A program made the translations under genes and the position numbers. Source: Phylloscopus collybita (taxonomy: Eukaryota > Chordata > Aves > Passeriformes > Phylloscopidae). From it: 64,000 nucleotides of DNA. The notes under the pieces are model-generated. The model was not told the origin of the DNA, did not search any database, and was given only the letters and a program-made list of their open reading frames with translations. Below, piece by piece: positions 33,610 to 45,929 of the stretch; the stretch's first letter is position 1; each line of letters begins with the position of its first letter. The stretch is from NCBI GenBank assembly GCA_027886175.1, contig JAJNNQ010000011.1, positions 1,922,001 through 1,986,000 on the forward strand, given 5' to 3'.

Positions 33610-35643
33610 ACCAGTGAAGGCCAGGAGTCACGGCCAGGAGCACAGAGCTGTGCTTGGGCTGCTCCCACCTGGCAGCAGAGATCCACCTCCCAGCACAAAT
33701 TTGGTGCTGGAAGGAGAAGAGGATGCGTGCAAAGGCTCCGGCCAAGGTCCCACAGCCTCTCCTGACACCTCAGCTGGTGGAGGGTCATGGGAGGATTTAT
33801 TCTACCTCCTTGTATCATTTCATTCTCCAAAAAAAGGCACCCAGATCTGCATAAGGCCCTGCCCATGGATGAACTCGGCAGCTCCTGAAAAAGCACATGA
33901 AGAGAGCACACACCACACATGCAGGGCCAAACGCCACGTGCAACATGCAGTTGTTCCCGGCCTTTGAGAAGGGCCAAATATTGGAGAATGAAAGAAGCGG
34001 GAATGTGGGACAGAAGAAAGAAACTGGGCAAAAAAAACCAAGAGGATAAATCAGCGCTGCTTGCCCAGGACCAGTCAATGGATGGACTCTCTCCTTGTGT
34101 CTCCGGAACAGACACCTTTAGGACAGCATTGGACCAGCTCTGTTGGAGCTGCCTTGAAATTTTGTGCATATAAGCATCTAGGTTTTTATTTCATAGATAT
34201 ATATGTCTTGTATATAGAAATTATATACTGTAGGCTTTATCAATTATTGTATAGAATAGTAAAATTCAATAAAACAATAAACGAATATAAAAAATATCAA
34301 GAGAGGCACAAAGGAACAGGTTTTTTTGATCTACCCAGCACTGGGAGGGGACCATTCAAATCCAGGTCTCCAGCATTGAAAATGCCACAGCTTTTCCTGG
34401 TGCTAAAAAACTCCCAACAAAACAGAACACAAACCCCAAACTCAAGCAATAACGTTTGAATTTTCCGTGACTGATGACTGAGAGAAGCTGCTGGGCAGTG
34501 CTGATGGTCTCTTGTCTGTACACTCCTTGTCCTTGCTCCTTGTCAAAGCCACCTGAGGGTTTCTTCCTGCTCTTGCCTGTGCTGAGACCAAAGTGCCTTG
34601 GGTGCCCAGGGCTGGAAGCAGCAGAGCTGGTGAAAGTCACTGCACGCCAATGCAGCCTTCCCCTCCAAGGCTCCAAAAGTGTAAGGGCAGAAAGCTGTAG
34701 CCTGAGCTGGATTTGGCCAGAGGTCCCCTCTTCACTGTCACGCCTTGCAGGTTAGCAAAATCCCCACGGACAGTGCTGGGGACATTCCAGCACTGACTTT
34801 CACTCCAAACCTTTCCATTTCCTACAAGAAAAACTCTGATTTTTCTTTCTGCTTGGAATGGGATGGATACCCTTGGCTGATGAAATGTTTTAGCACAAAA
34901 CTTGTCCTCACAAGGAAGTACTTCCAGATAACCTGAAACTCGTGCCCACTGACAACCCCTTTTGTCCCACTGGATCATGGAAGCACAGTACAAAAAGCAG
35001 CACCTTTCTCTCCTCTGCAAGGAGCTGGCTTCACAGCCCAACTTCCTGACACCATGCAGATGGTCCCAGAGGGGAGGTTGTAGCTTGGTGGGGGTCATTC
35101 TGTTAGCCCGGGGAACAAACAACATGGCCAGAGGAAAATGACCTCAGGTTGCACCGCATGAGCTTTTGATGGAATCTTGAGGAAATATTCCTGCAAAAAA
35201 AAAAAGATAAGAAGCTTGGGAATAGGCTGCCTGGGGAAAAGTCTGAGTCACCACCCTCAGAAAGGTTGAAAAGTCATGGGCATGTGGCGTTTGGGGACCT
35301 GGCTGATTGGTGCAATAGGCAGTGTTAAGTTTGCCGTTGGGCTGTTTGATCTTCAGAGACTTTTTCCACCTCGCTGACTCCAAGATTGAAGCCCAGCTCA
35401 GGCAGTGAGGAATCAAAACTTCCACTCAATGACCCTCAAGGGCACCTTCCAATATGGCTACCAACAGGAGATTGCCAGTGGGGGGCAGATGAAAAGAAAT
35501 GCCAAAAAAGAAGAGTGGGAGTTCTTTGAAGAAGATTCACTCAAAGGCAGCCTTGGGCACTACACCAGGGCTGCTCTGAGTGGCTGAGGCAGGGTGGGGA
35601 CAAAGGGTGGGGTTGGCCGGATTGTGATGTGCTGTGACAGCTG

Positions 35644-35728
35644 TGACATCACGGGGGACATGTCACAAAGGGGGCAGCTGTACAAGGCCCCCGCAGGTAA
35701 CGCTGGCCCAGGATTGCTTCGGCAAGCG
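35644..35728 (+). promoter_or_regulatory. ITPRIPL1-like promoter, copy 3, altered TATA
   Basis: The CRE-like site is kept at 35644, but the TATA-like TCTAAAAG is TGTACAAG at 35679-35686 in this copy only. Confidence 0.6.
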
Positions 35729-36027
35729 GTGAGTGCGCCCGTGCTGGGGAGGCTGGGCTGGGGACAAGGGCCGGGGCAGAAACGCTGCACCCGGGGCTGG
35801 GTGCTGCCCCTGCATGCAGGGATAGCCCCCCATGGGAGAGCCTTGGGCTCAGCCACAGTGCTGCTGCTGCTGCTGGGGCAGCAGGACAGGCCTTGCTGCC
35901 TGCCAGCTCTCTGGGGCCCTGCCCTCCCTGCCCCCACATCCCTGAGCATCCTGCCCTCCCTCCAGCAAGCAGTAGTTCCCTCCCTCACAGCCCCACTCAA
36001 GGCCTTCTCTCCATCCTCCTGCAGACC

Positions 36028-37707
36028 ATGAATTCCATTGCATTTCTTTTCGTGCTCTTGAGAAGCCTCATCCAGTACCCACAGCCCGTGGGTGATGTTT
36101 GGGATGAGGAAACACGTCTGCGCATGGAAGTGCGTGCAAAGCACCTGGAATGGGAGAGGATTCGGCTGGAGCGGGAGGTGGAGCAGCTCAGCCTGAAGCA
36201 GGTGCAGTTCTGGCAGCTCTCGGCTGTTGCTGTGCTCCTGGCCCTTGTCTTGGTGCTCTGGTTTATTGGGTGCAAAAACAGCCTGAGGAGAGAGGAGATG
36301 AAAGGAGAAAACAAGGGTGCAAATGGAGAGGAAATCAGAAATGTGGCTGCAAATGGAGGAGAAGATGTCGGAAAGGAACAAGACGATGCAAATTGGGTAA
36401 AAGACAACAATGATCATGGCAATGCTGCAGCTGAAGAGGGTGACAGTGGAAATAAAGAGGAAGCTGGCGACATTGCTGTTGATGAAGAAGATGATATTGA
36501 AAAAGAAGTGGTCACTGAGGCTGGAAATGCAGGAAACAACGAGGTGGGAAATGAAGTCCCAGAAGAAGGAAATGACTCCAATGATAACTTTGGAAGAATT
36601 ATAATGGAGCGCATCGAGTGGCCTGTACAGGACCTGCAGAAAGGCTGCAAGTGGACAGCTGCCCTCATGGACAATTATACAACTTACTTTGAACATGTCT
36701 TGTCCAACACCTTCTACCCAGTCCTGCAACGAGCCATTGGGGTGGGCAGTGCCTTTGAAGGCTGGAGTCCCCGTGAGCAGGATGTTGTCTATCGTGTGCT
36801 CATCCCCATGACTCCTCCCCCAGGCCACAGCTTCCACCTGGAGCTGGACTCTGCAGGGCAGCGGCTGGTGAGGAACTTCCGTGTCCGCGTGCAGCTGGAG
36901 TGCACCTGCAGGAGGCAGCAGCAGGGGCAGAACATGCTGTGCTTCCTGCACCACCCCGAGGAGGAGCTGAGGAGCAATCAGGATCCCAGCCTCCTGGACA
37001 CCCTGTGCACCGACGCCTACCTGGATGTGCACAAAACTGCCCGCTGGTTCTGCCAGCTGGTGAGAGCAATCTGGCCAGCTCTGCCTCAGTCACACAGCTG
37101 GCATTTAACGCTGCTGCCCTCCAGACACTCCTGCCAATTCAAGGTGACCAATGGCACAGAAAGCTTCAGGATCGAGATGCTGTTTGGGGTGCGGAGAGAT
37201 GGCTCCGACATCTTTGTCAGCAGCCAGACTAGAGAGGCCTACACGCCAAGCACAACCTGGCCCGAGACTTATGCGGTGGCAGAGATGGAGTTCTTCAAGC
37301 ACATCGCCAGGCAGGCCCCCGCTGACAGTTTGCACCTCAGATGCCTGCAGTTCTTCGCCCGTCTCCAGCTGGGCTTTGGCTTTTCCACCTACACCATGAA
37401 GACCATCGTCATGCACCTGCTCAATGTCCTGCCCGTGTCACAGTGGCGCAGGAGAGATTTCCTGCCGCGACTGGTGGATATCATCGATACCCTGGGCTTG
37501 TGTGTGCGAGCCAAAAGCCTCAACCACTTCATTGTGGGTAACCGGAGGCTCCCTCGGGACATCCGTTTGCCCCGAGATGTTCAAATGGGTGAGACCTGCA
37601 ATCTCCTCCAGCACCTGGCGCAGCAATCGGCCGCCCACAGGCAGGCGATGAGTGAGTACCAGGCTCTGCGACAGTGGTTCCAAAGAATCCTTCTGGCTGA
37701 ACACTGA
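36028..37707 (+). CDS. ITPRIPL1: ITPRIPL1-like protein, copy 3
   Basis: 559 residues, intact, same domain layout. Variable sites read A444, L468, N499. Two substitutions in the TATA-like box may weaken expression of this copy. Just after the stop (37705-37707), GGCCAGGAGTCAC is repeated, as in copy 4. Poly(A) signal AATAAA at 38379-38384. Confidence 0.93.
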   Translation: MNSIAFLFVLLRSLIQYPQPVGDVWDEETRLRMEVRAKHLEWERIRLEREVEQLSLKQVQFWQLSAVAVLLALVLVLWFIGCKNSLRREEMKGENKGANGEEIRNVAANGGEDVGKEQDDANWVKDNNDHGNAAAEEGDSGNKEEAGDIAVDEEDDIEKEVVTEAGNAGNNEVGNEVPEEGNDSNDNFGRIIMERIEWPVQDLQKGCKWTAALMDNYTTYFEHVLSNTFYPVLQRAIGVGSAFEGWSPREQDVVYRVLIPMTPPPGHSFHLELDSAGQRLVRNFRVRVQLECTCRRQQQGQNMLCFLHHPEEELRSNQDPSLLDTLCTDAYLDVHKTARWFCQLVRAIWPALPQSHSWHLTLLPSRHSCQFKVTNGTESFRIEMLFGVRRDGSDIFVSSQTREAYTPSTTWPETYAVAEMEFFKHIARQAPADSLHLRCLQFFARLQLGFGFSTYTMKTIVMHLLNVLPVSQWRRRDFLPRLVDIIDTLGLCVRAKSLNHFIVGNRRLPRDIRLPRDVQMGETCNLLQHLAQQSAAHRQAMSEYQALRQWFQRILLAEH

Positions 37708-39754
37708 ATCAGTGAAGGCCAGGAGTCACGGCCAGGAGTCACGGCCAGGAGCACAGAGCTGTGCTTGGGCTGCTCCCACCTGGCAGCAGAGATCCACCTC
37801 CCAGCACAAATTCGGTGCTTGAAGGAGAAGAGGATGCGTGCAAAGGCTCCGGCCAAGGTCCCACAGCCTCTCCTGACACCTCAGCTGGTGGAGGGTCATG
37901 GGAGGATTTATTCTACCTCCTTGTATCATTTCATTCTCCAAAAGAAGGCACCCAGATCTGCATAAGGCCCTGCTCATGGATGAACTCGGCAGCTCCTGAA
38001 AAAGCACATGAAGAGAGCACACGCCACACATGCAGGGCCAAACACCACGTGCAACATGCAGTTGTTCCCAGCGTTTGAGAAGGGCCAAATATTGGAGAAT
38101 GAAAGTAGCAGGAATGTGGGACAGAAGAAAGAAACTGGGCAAAAAAAACCAAGAGGATAAATCAGCGCTGCTTGCCCAGGACCAGTCAATGGATGGACTC
38201 TCTCCTTGTGTCTCCGGAACAGACACCTTTAGGACAGCATTGGACCAGCTCTGTTGGAGCTGCCTTGAAATTTTGTGCATATAAGCATCTAGGTTTTTAT
38301 TTCATAGATATATATGTCTTGTATATAGAAATTATATACTGTAGGCTTTATCAATTATTGTATAGAATAGTAAAATTCAATAAAACAATAAACGAATATA
38401 AAAAATATCAAGAGAGGCACAAAGGAACAGGTTTTTTTGATCTACCCAGCACTGGGAGGGGACCATTCAAATCCAGGTCTCCAGCATTGAAAATGCCACA
38501 GCTTTTCCTGGTGCTAAAAAACTCCCAACAAAACAGAACACAAACCCCAAACTCAAGCAATAACGTTTGAATTTTCCGTGACTGATGACTGAGAGAAGCT
38601 GCTGGGCAGTGCTGATGGTCTCTTGTCTGTACACTCCTTGTCCTTGCTCCTTGTCAAAGCCACCTGAGGGTTTCTTCCTGCTCTTGCCTGTGCTGAGACC
38701 AAAGTGCCTTGGGTGCCCAGGGCTGGAAGCAGCAGAGCTGGTGAAAGTCACTGCACGCCAATGCAGCCTTCCCCTCCAAGGCTCCAAAAGTGTAAGGGCA
38801 GAAAGCTGTAGCCTGAGCTGGATTTGGCCAGAGGTCCCCTCTTCACTGTCACGCCTTGCAGGTTAGCAAAATCCCCACGGACAGTGCTGGGGACATTCCA
38901 GCACTGACTTTCACTCCAAACCTTTCCATTTCCTACAAGAAAAACTCTGATTTTTCTTTCTGCTTGGAATGGGATGGATACCCTTGGCTGATGAAATGTT
39001 TTAGCACAAAACTTGTCCTCACAAGGAAGTACTTCCAGATAACCTGAAACTCGTGCCCACTGACAACCCCTTTTGTCCCACTGGATCATGGAAGCACAGT
39101 ACAAAAAGCAGCACCTTTCTCTCCTCTGCAAGGAGCTGGCTTCACAGCCCAACTTCCTGACACCATGCAGATGGTCCCAGAGGGGAGGTTGTAGCTTGGT
39201 GGGGGTCATTCTGTTAGCCCGGGGAACAAACAACATGGCCAGAGGAAAATGACCTCAGGTTGCACCGCATGAGCTTTTGATGGAATCTTGAGGAAATATT
39301 CCTGCAAAAAAAAAAAGATAAGAAGCTTGGGAATAGGCTGCCTGGGGAAAAGTCTGAGTCACCACCCTCAGAAAGGTTGAAAAGTCATGGGCATGTGGCG
39401 TTTGGGGACCTGGCTGATTGGTGCAATAGGCAGTGTTAAGTTTGCCGTTGGGCTGTTTGATCTTCAGAGACTTTTTCCACCTCGCTGACTCCAAGATTGA
39501 AGCCCAGCTCAGGCAGTGAGGAATCAAAACTTCCACTCAATGACCCTCAAGGGCACCTTCCAATATGGCTACCAACAGGAGATTGCCAGTGGGGGGCAGA
39601 TGAAAAGAAATGCCAAAAAAGAAGAGTGGGAGTTCTTTGAAGAAGATTCACTCAAAGGCAGCCTTGGGCACTACACCAGGGCTGCTCTGAGTGGCTGAGG
39701 CAGGGTGGGGACAAAGGGTGGGGTTGGCCGGATTGTGATGTGCTGTGACAGCTG

Positions 39755-39839
39755 TGACATCACGGGGGACATGTCACAAAGGGGGCAGCTCTAAAAGGCC
39801 CCCGCAGGTAACGCTGGCCCAGGATTGCTTCGGCAAGCG
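39755..39839 (+). promoter_or_regulatory. ITPRIPL1-like promoter, copy 4
   Basis: Same block as copy 1; TATA-like TCTAAAAG at 39790-39797. Confidence 0.6.
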
Positions 39840-40138
39840 GTGAGTGCGCCCGTGCTGGGGAGGCTGGGCTGGGGACAAGGGCCGGGGCAGAAACGCTGCA
39901 CCCGGGGCTGGGTGCTGCCCCTGCATGCAGGGATAGCCCCCCATGGGAGAGCCTTGGGCTCAGCCACAGTGCTGCTGCTGCTGCTGGGGCAGCAGGACAG
40001 GCCTTGCTGCCTGCCAGCTCTCTGGGGCCCTGCCCTCCCTGCCCCCACATCCCTGAGCATCCTGCCCTCCCTCCAGCAAGCAGTAGTTCCCTCCCTCACA
40101 GCCCCACTCAAGGCCTTCTCTCCATCCTCCTGCAGACC

Positions 40139-41818
40139 ATGAATTCCATTGCATTTCTTTTCGTGCTCTTGAGAAGCCTCATCCAGTACCCACAGCCCGT
40201 GGGTGATGTTTGGGATGAGGAAACACGTCTGCGCATGGAAGTGCGTGCAAAGCACCTGGAATGGGAGAGGATTCGGCTGGAGCGGGAGGTGGAGCAGCTC
40301 AGCCTGAAGCAGGTGCAGTTCTGGCAGCTCTCGGCTGTTGCTGTGCTCCTGGCCCTTGTCTTGGTGCTCTGGTTTATTGGGTGCAAAAACAGCCTGAGGA
40401 GAGAGGAGATGAAAGGAGAAAACAAGGGTGCAAATGGAGAGGAAATCAGAAATGTGGCTGCAAATGGAGGAGAAGATGTCGGAAAGGAACAAGACGATGC
40501 AAATTGGGTAAAAGACAACAATGATCATGGCAATGCTGCAGCTGAAGAGGGTGACAGTGGAAATAAAGAGGAAGCTGGCGACATTGCTGTTGATGAAGAA
40601 GATGATATTGAAAAAGAAGTGGTCACTGAGGCTGGAAATGCAGGAAACAACGAGGTGGGAAATGAAGTCCCAGAAGAAGGAAATGACTCCAATGATAACT
40701 TTGGAAGAATTATAATGGAGCGCATCGAGTGGCCTGTACAGGACCTGCAGAAAGGCTGCAAGTGGACAGCTGCCCTCATGGACAATTATACAACTTACTT
40801 TGAACATGTCTTGTCCAACACCTTCTACCCAGTCCTGCAACGAGCCATTGGGGTGGGCAGTGCCTTTGAAGGCTGGAGTCCCCGTGAGCAGGATGTTGTC
40901 TATCGTGTGCTCATCCCCATGACTCCTCCCCCAGGCCACAGCTTCCACCTGGAGCTGGACTCTGCAGGGCAGCGGCTGGTGAGGAACTTCCGTGTCCGCG
41001 TGCAGCTGGAGTGCACCTGCAGGAGGCAGCAGCAGGGGCAGAACATGCTGTGCTTCCTGCACCACCCCGAGGAGGAGCTGAGGAGCAATCAGGATCCCAG
41101 CCTCCTGGACACCCTGTGCACCGACGCCTACCTGGATGTGCACAAAACTGCCCGCTGGTTCTGCCAGCTGGTGAGAGCAATCTGGCCAGCTCTGCCTCAG
41201 TCACACAGCTGGCATTTAACGCTGCTGCCCTCCAGACACTCCTGCCAATTCAAGGTGACCAATGGCACAGAAAGCTTCAGGATCGAGATGCTGTTTGGGG
41301 TGCGGAGAGATGGCTCCGACATCTTTGTCAGCAGCCAGACTAGAGAGGCCTACACGCCAAGCACAACCTGGCCCGAGACTTATGCGGTGGCAGAGATGGA
41401 GTTCTTCAAGCACATCGCCAGGCAGGCCCCCGCTGACAGTTTGCACCTCAGATGCCTGCAGTTCTTCACCCGTCTCCAGCTGGGCTTTGGCTTTTCCACC
41501 TACACCATGAAGACCATCGTCATGCACCTGCTCAATGTCGTGCCCGTGTCACAGTGGCGCAGGAGAGATTTCCTGCCGCGACTGGTGGATATCATCGATA
41601 CCCTGGGCTTGTGTGTGCGAGCCAAAAGCCTCAACCACTTCATTGTGGGTAACCGGAGGCTCCCTCGGGACATCCGTTTGCCCCGAGATGTTCAAATGGG
41701 TGAGACCTGCAATCTCCTCCAGCACCTGGCGCAGCAATCGGCCGCCCACAGGCAGGCGATGAGTGAGTACCAGGCTCTGCGACAGTGGTTCCAAAGAATC
41801 CTTCTGGCTGAACACTGA
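40139..41818 (+). CDS. ITPRIPL1: ITPRIPL1-like protein, copy 4
   Basis: 559 residues, intact, same domain layout. Variable sites read T444, V468, N499; the protein reads the same as copy 5. It shares the 13-base duplication after the stop with copy 3. Poly(A) signal AATAAA at 42490-42495. Confidence 0.93.
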   Translation: MNSIAFLFVLLRSLIQYPQPVGDVWDEETRLRMEVRAKHLEWERIRLEREVEQLSLKQVQFWQLSAVAVLLALVLVLWFIGCKNSLRREEMKGENKGANGEEIRNVAANGGEDVGKEQDDANWVKDNNDHGNAAAEEGDSGNKEEAGDIAVDEEDDIEKEVVTEAGNAGNNEVGNEVPEEGNDSNDNFGRIIMERIEWPVQDLQKGCKWTAALMDNYTTYFEHVLSNTFYPVLQRAIGVGSAFEGWSPREQDVVYRVLIPMTPPPGHSFHLELDSAGQRLVRNFRVRVQLECTCRRQQQGQNMLCFLHHPEEELRSNQDPSLLDTLCTDAYLDVHKTARWFCQLVRAIWPALPQSHSWHLTLLPSRHSCQFKVTNGTESFRIEMLFGVRRDGSDIFVSSQTREAYTPSTTWPETYAVAEMEFFKHIARQAPADSLHLRCLQFFTRLQLGFGFSTYTMKTIVMHLLNVVPVSQWRRRDFLPRLVDIIDTLGLCVRAKSLNHFIVGNRRLPRDIRLPRDVQMGETCNLLQHLAQQSAAHRQAMSEYQALRQWFQRILLAEH

Positions 41819-43865
41819 ATCAGTGAAGGCCAGGAGTCACGGCCAGGAGTCACGGCCAGGAGCACAGAGCTGTGCTTGGGCTGCTCCCACCTGGCAGCAG
41901 AGATCCACCTCCCAGCACAAATTCGGTGCTTGAAGGAGAAGAGGATGCGTGCAAAGGCTCCGGCCAAGGTCCCACAGCCTCTCCTGACACCTCAGCTGGT
42001 GGAGGGTCATGGGAGGATTTATTCTACCTCCTTGTATCATTTCATTCTCCAAAAGAAGGCACCCAGATCTGCATAAGGCCCTGCTCATGGATGAACTCGG
42101 CAGCTCCTGAAAAAGCACATGAAGAGAGCACACGCCACACATGCAGGGCCAAACACCACGTGCAACATGCAGTTGTTCCCAGCGTTTGAGAAGGGCCAAA
42201 TATTGGAGAATGAAAGTAGCAGGAATGTGGGACAGAAGAAAGAAACTGGGCAAAAAAAACCAAGAGGATAAATCAGCGCTGCTTGCCCAGGACCAGTCAA
42301 TGGATGGACTCTCTCCTTGTGTCTCCGGAACAGACACCTTTAGGACAGCATTGGACCAGCTCTGTTGGAGCTGCCTTGAAATTTTGTGCATATAAGCATC
42401 TAGGTTTTTATTTCATAGATATATATGTCTTGTATATAGAAATTATATACTGTAGGCTTTATCAATTATTGTATAGAATAGTAAAATTCAATAAAACAAT
42501 AAACGAATATAAAAAATATCAAGAGAGGCACAAAGGAACAGGTTTTTTTGATCTACCCAGCACTGGGAGGGGACCATTCAAATCCAGGTCTCCAGCATTG
42601 AAAATGCCACAGCTTTTCCTGGTGCTAAAAAACTCCCAACAAAACAGAACACAAACCCCAAACTCAAGCAATAACGTTTGAATTTTCCGTGACTGATGAC
42701 TGAGAGAAGCTGCTGGGCAGTGCTGATGGTCTCTTGTCTGTACACTCCTTGTCCTTGCTCCTTGTCAAAGCCACCTGAGGGTTTCTTCCTGCTCTTGCCT
42801 GTGCTGAGACCAAAGTGCCTTGGGTGCCCAGGGCTGGAAGCAGCAGAGCTGGTGAAAGTCACTGCACGCCAATGCAGCCTTCCCCTCCAAGGCTCCAAAA
42901 GTGTAAGGGCAGAAAGCTGTAGCCTGAGCTGGATTTGGCCAGAGGTCCCCTCTTCACTGTCACGCCTTGCAGGTTAGCAAAATCCCCACGGACAGTGCTG
43001 GGGACATTCCAGCACTGACTTTCACTCCAAACCTTTCCATTTCCTACAAGAAAAACTCTGATTTTTCTTTCTGCTTGGAATGGGATGGATACCCTTGGCT
43101 GATGAAATGTTTTAGCACAAAACTTGTCCTCACAAGGAAGTACTTCCAGATAACCTGAAACTCGTGCCCACTGACAACCCCTTTTGTCCCACTGGATCAT
43201 GGAAGCACAGTACAAAAAGCAGCACCTTTCTCTCCTCTGCAAGGAGCTGGCTTCACAGCCCAACTTCCTGACACCATGCAGATGGTCCCAGAGGGGAGGT
43301 TGTAGCTTGGTGGGGGTCATTCTGTTAGCCCGGGGAACAAACAACATGGCCAGAGGAAAATGACCTCAGGTTGCACCGCATGAGCTTTTGATGGAATCTT
43401 GAGGAAATATTCCTGCAAAAAAAAAAAGATAAGAAGCTTGGGAATAGGCTGCCTGGGGAAAAGTCTGAGTCACCACCCTCAGAAAGGTTGAAAAGTCATG
43501 GGCATGTGGCGTTTGGGGACCTGGCTGATTGGTGCAATAGGCAGTGTTAAGTTTGCCGTTGGGCTGTTTGATCTTCAGAGACTTTTTCCACCTCGCTGAC
43601 TCCAAGATTGAAGCCCAGCTCAGGCAGTGAGGAATCAAAACTTCCACTCAATGACCCTCAAGGGCACCTTCCAATATGGCTACCAACAGGAGATTGCCAG
43701 TGGGGGGCAGATGAAAAGAAATGCCAAAAAAGAAGAGTGGGAGTTCTTTGAAGAAGATTCACTCAAAGGCAGCCTTGGGCACTACACCAGGGCTGCTCTG
43801 AGTGGCTGAGGCAGGGTGGGGACAAAGGGTGGGGTTGGCCGGATTGTGATGTGCTGTGACAGCTG

Positions 43866-43950
43866 TGACATCACGGGGGACATGTCACAAAGGGGGCAGC
43901 TCTAAAAGGCCCCCGCAGGTAACGCTGGCCCAGGATTGCTTCGGCAAGCG
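43866..43950 (+). promoter_or_regulatory. ITPRIPL1-like promoter, copy 5
   Basis: Same block as copy 1; TATA-like TCTAAAAG at 43901-43908. Confidence 0.6.
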
Positions 43951-44249
43951 GTGAGTGCGCCCGTGCTGGGGAGGCTGGGCTGGGGACAAGGGCCGGGGCA
44001 GAAACGCTGCACCCGGGGCTGGGTGCTGCCCCTGCATGCAGGGATAGCCCCCCATGGGAGAGCCTTGGGCTCAGCCACAGTGCTGCTGCTGCTGCTGGGG
44101 CAGCAGGACAGGCCTTGCTGCCTGCCAGCTCTCTGGGGCCCTGCCCTCCCTGCCCCCACATCCCTGAGCATCCTGCCCTCCCTCCAGCAAGCAGTAGTTC
44201 CCTCCCTCACAGCCCCACTCAAGGCCTTCTCTCCATCCTCCTGCAGACC

Positions 44250-45929
44250 ATGAATTCCATTGCATTTCTTTTCGTGCTCTTGAGAAGCCTCATCCAGTAC
44301 CCACAGCCCGTGGGTGATGTTTGGGATGAGGAAACACGTCTGCGCATGGAAGTGCGTGCAAAGCACCTGGAATGGGAGAGGATTCGGCTGGAGCGGGAGG
44401 TGGAGCAGCTCAGCCTGAAGCAGGTGCAGTTCTGGCAGCTCTCGGCTGTTGCTGTGCTCCTGGCCCTTGTCTTGGTGCTCTGGTTTATTGGGTGCAAAAA
44501 CAGCCTGAGGAGAGAGGAGATGAAAGGAGAAAACAAGGGTGCAAATGGAGAGGAAATCAGAAATGTGGCTGCAAATGGAGGAGAAGATGTCGGAAAGGAA
44601 CAAGACGATGCAAATTGGGTAAAAGACAACAATGATCATGGCAATGCTGCAGCTGAAGAGGGTGACAGTGGAAATAAAGAGGAAGCTGGCGACATTGCTG
44701 TTGATGAAGAAGATGATATTGAAAAAGAAGTGGTCACTGAGGCTGGAAATGCAGGAAACAACGAGGTGGGAAATGAAGTCCCAGAAGAAGGAAATGACTC
44801 CAATGATAACTTTGGAAGAATTATAATGGAGCGCATCGAGTGGCCTGTACAGGACCTGCAGAAAGGCTGCAAGTGGACAGCTGCCCTCATGGACAATTAT
44901 ACAACTTACTTTGAACATGTCTTGTCCAACACCTTCTACCCAGTCCTGCAACGAGCCATTGGGGTGGGCAGTGCCTTTGAAGGCTGGAGTCCCCGTGAGC
45001 AGGATGTTGTCTATCGTGTGCTCATCCCCATGACTCCTCCCCCAGGCCACAGCTTCCACCTGGAGCTGGACTCTGCAGGGCAGCGGCTGGTGAGGAACTT
45101 CCGTGTCCGCGTGCAGCTGGAGTGCACCTGCAGGAGGCAGCAGCAGGGGCAGAACATGCTGTGCTTCCTGCACCACCCCGAGGAGGAGCTGAGGAGCAAT
45201 CAGGATCCCAGCCTCCTGGACACCCTGTGCACCGACGCCTACCTGGATGTGCACAAAACTGCCCGCTGGTTCTGCCAGCTGGTGAGAGCAATCTGGCCAG
45301 CTCTGCCTCAGTCACACAGCTGGCATTTAACGCTGCTGCCCTCCAGACACTCCTGCCAATTCAAGGTGACCAATGGCACAGAAAGCTTCAGGATCGAGAT
45401 GCTGTTTGGGGTGCGGAGAGATGGCTCCGACATCTTTGTCAGCAGCCAGACTAGAGAGGCCTACACGCCAAGCACAACCTGGCCCGAGACTTATGCGGTG
45501 GCAGAGATGGAGTTCTTCAAGCACATCGCCAGGCAGGCCCCCGCTGACAGTTTGCACCTCAGATGCCTGCAGTTCTTCACCCGTCTCCAGCTGGGCTTTG
45601 GCTTTTCCACCTACACCATGAAGACCATCGTCATGCACCTGCTCAATGTCGTGCCCGTGTCACAGTGGCGCAGGAGAGATTTCCTGCCGCGACTGGTGGA
45701 TATCATCGATACCCTGGGCTTGTGTGTGCGAGCCAAAAGCCTCAACCACTTCATTGTGGGTAACCGGAGGCTCCCTCGGGACATCCGTTTGCCCCGAGAT
45801 GTTCAAATGGGTGAGACCTGCAATCTCCTCCAGCACCTGGCGCAGCAATCGGCCGCCCACAGGCAGGCGATGAGTGAGTACCAGGCTCTGCGACAGTGGT
45901 TCCAAAGAATCCTTCTGGCTGAACACTGA
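44250..45929 (+). CDS. ITPRIPL1: ITPRIPL1-like protein, copy 5
   Basis: 559 residues, intact, variable sites T444, V468, N499. Its 3' UTR departs from the other copies from about 46445. The first poly(A) hexamer is changed to AATACA; the second, AATAAA at 46595-46600, remains. It is the last gene of the array, with a younger CR1 joined to its flank at 47706. Confidence 0.93.
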   Translation: MNSIAFLFVLLRSLIQYPQPVGDVWDEETRLRMEVRAKHLEWERIRLEREVEQLSLKQVQFWQLSAVAVLLALVLVLWFIGCKNSLRREEMKGENKGANGEEIRNVAANGGEDVGKEQDDANWVKDNNDHGNAAAEEGDSGNKEEAGDIAVDEEDDIEKEVVTEAGNAGNNEVGNEVPEEGNDSNDNFGRIIMERIEWPVQDLQKGCKWTAALMDNYTTYFEHVLSNTFYPVLQRAIGVGSAFEGWSPREQDVVYRVLIPMTPPPGHSFHLELDSAGQRLVRNFRVRVQLECTCRRQQQGQNMLCFLHHPEEELRSNQDPSLLDTLCTDAYLDVHKTARWFCQLVRAIWPALPQSHSWHLTLLPSRHSCQFKVTNGTESFRIEMLFGVRRDGSDIFVSSQTREAYTPSTTWPETYAVAEMEFFKHIARQAPADSLHLRCLQFFTRLQLGFGFSTYTMKTIVMHLLNVVPVSQWRRRDFLPRLVDIIDTLGLCVRAKSLNHFIVGNRRLPRDIRLPRDVQMGETCNLLQHLAQQSAAHRQAMSEYQALRQWFQRILLAEH

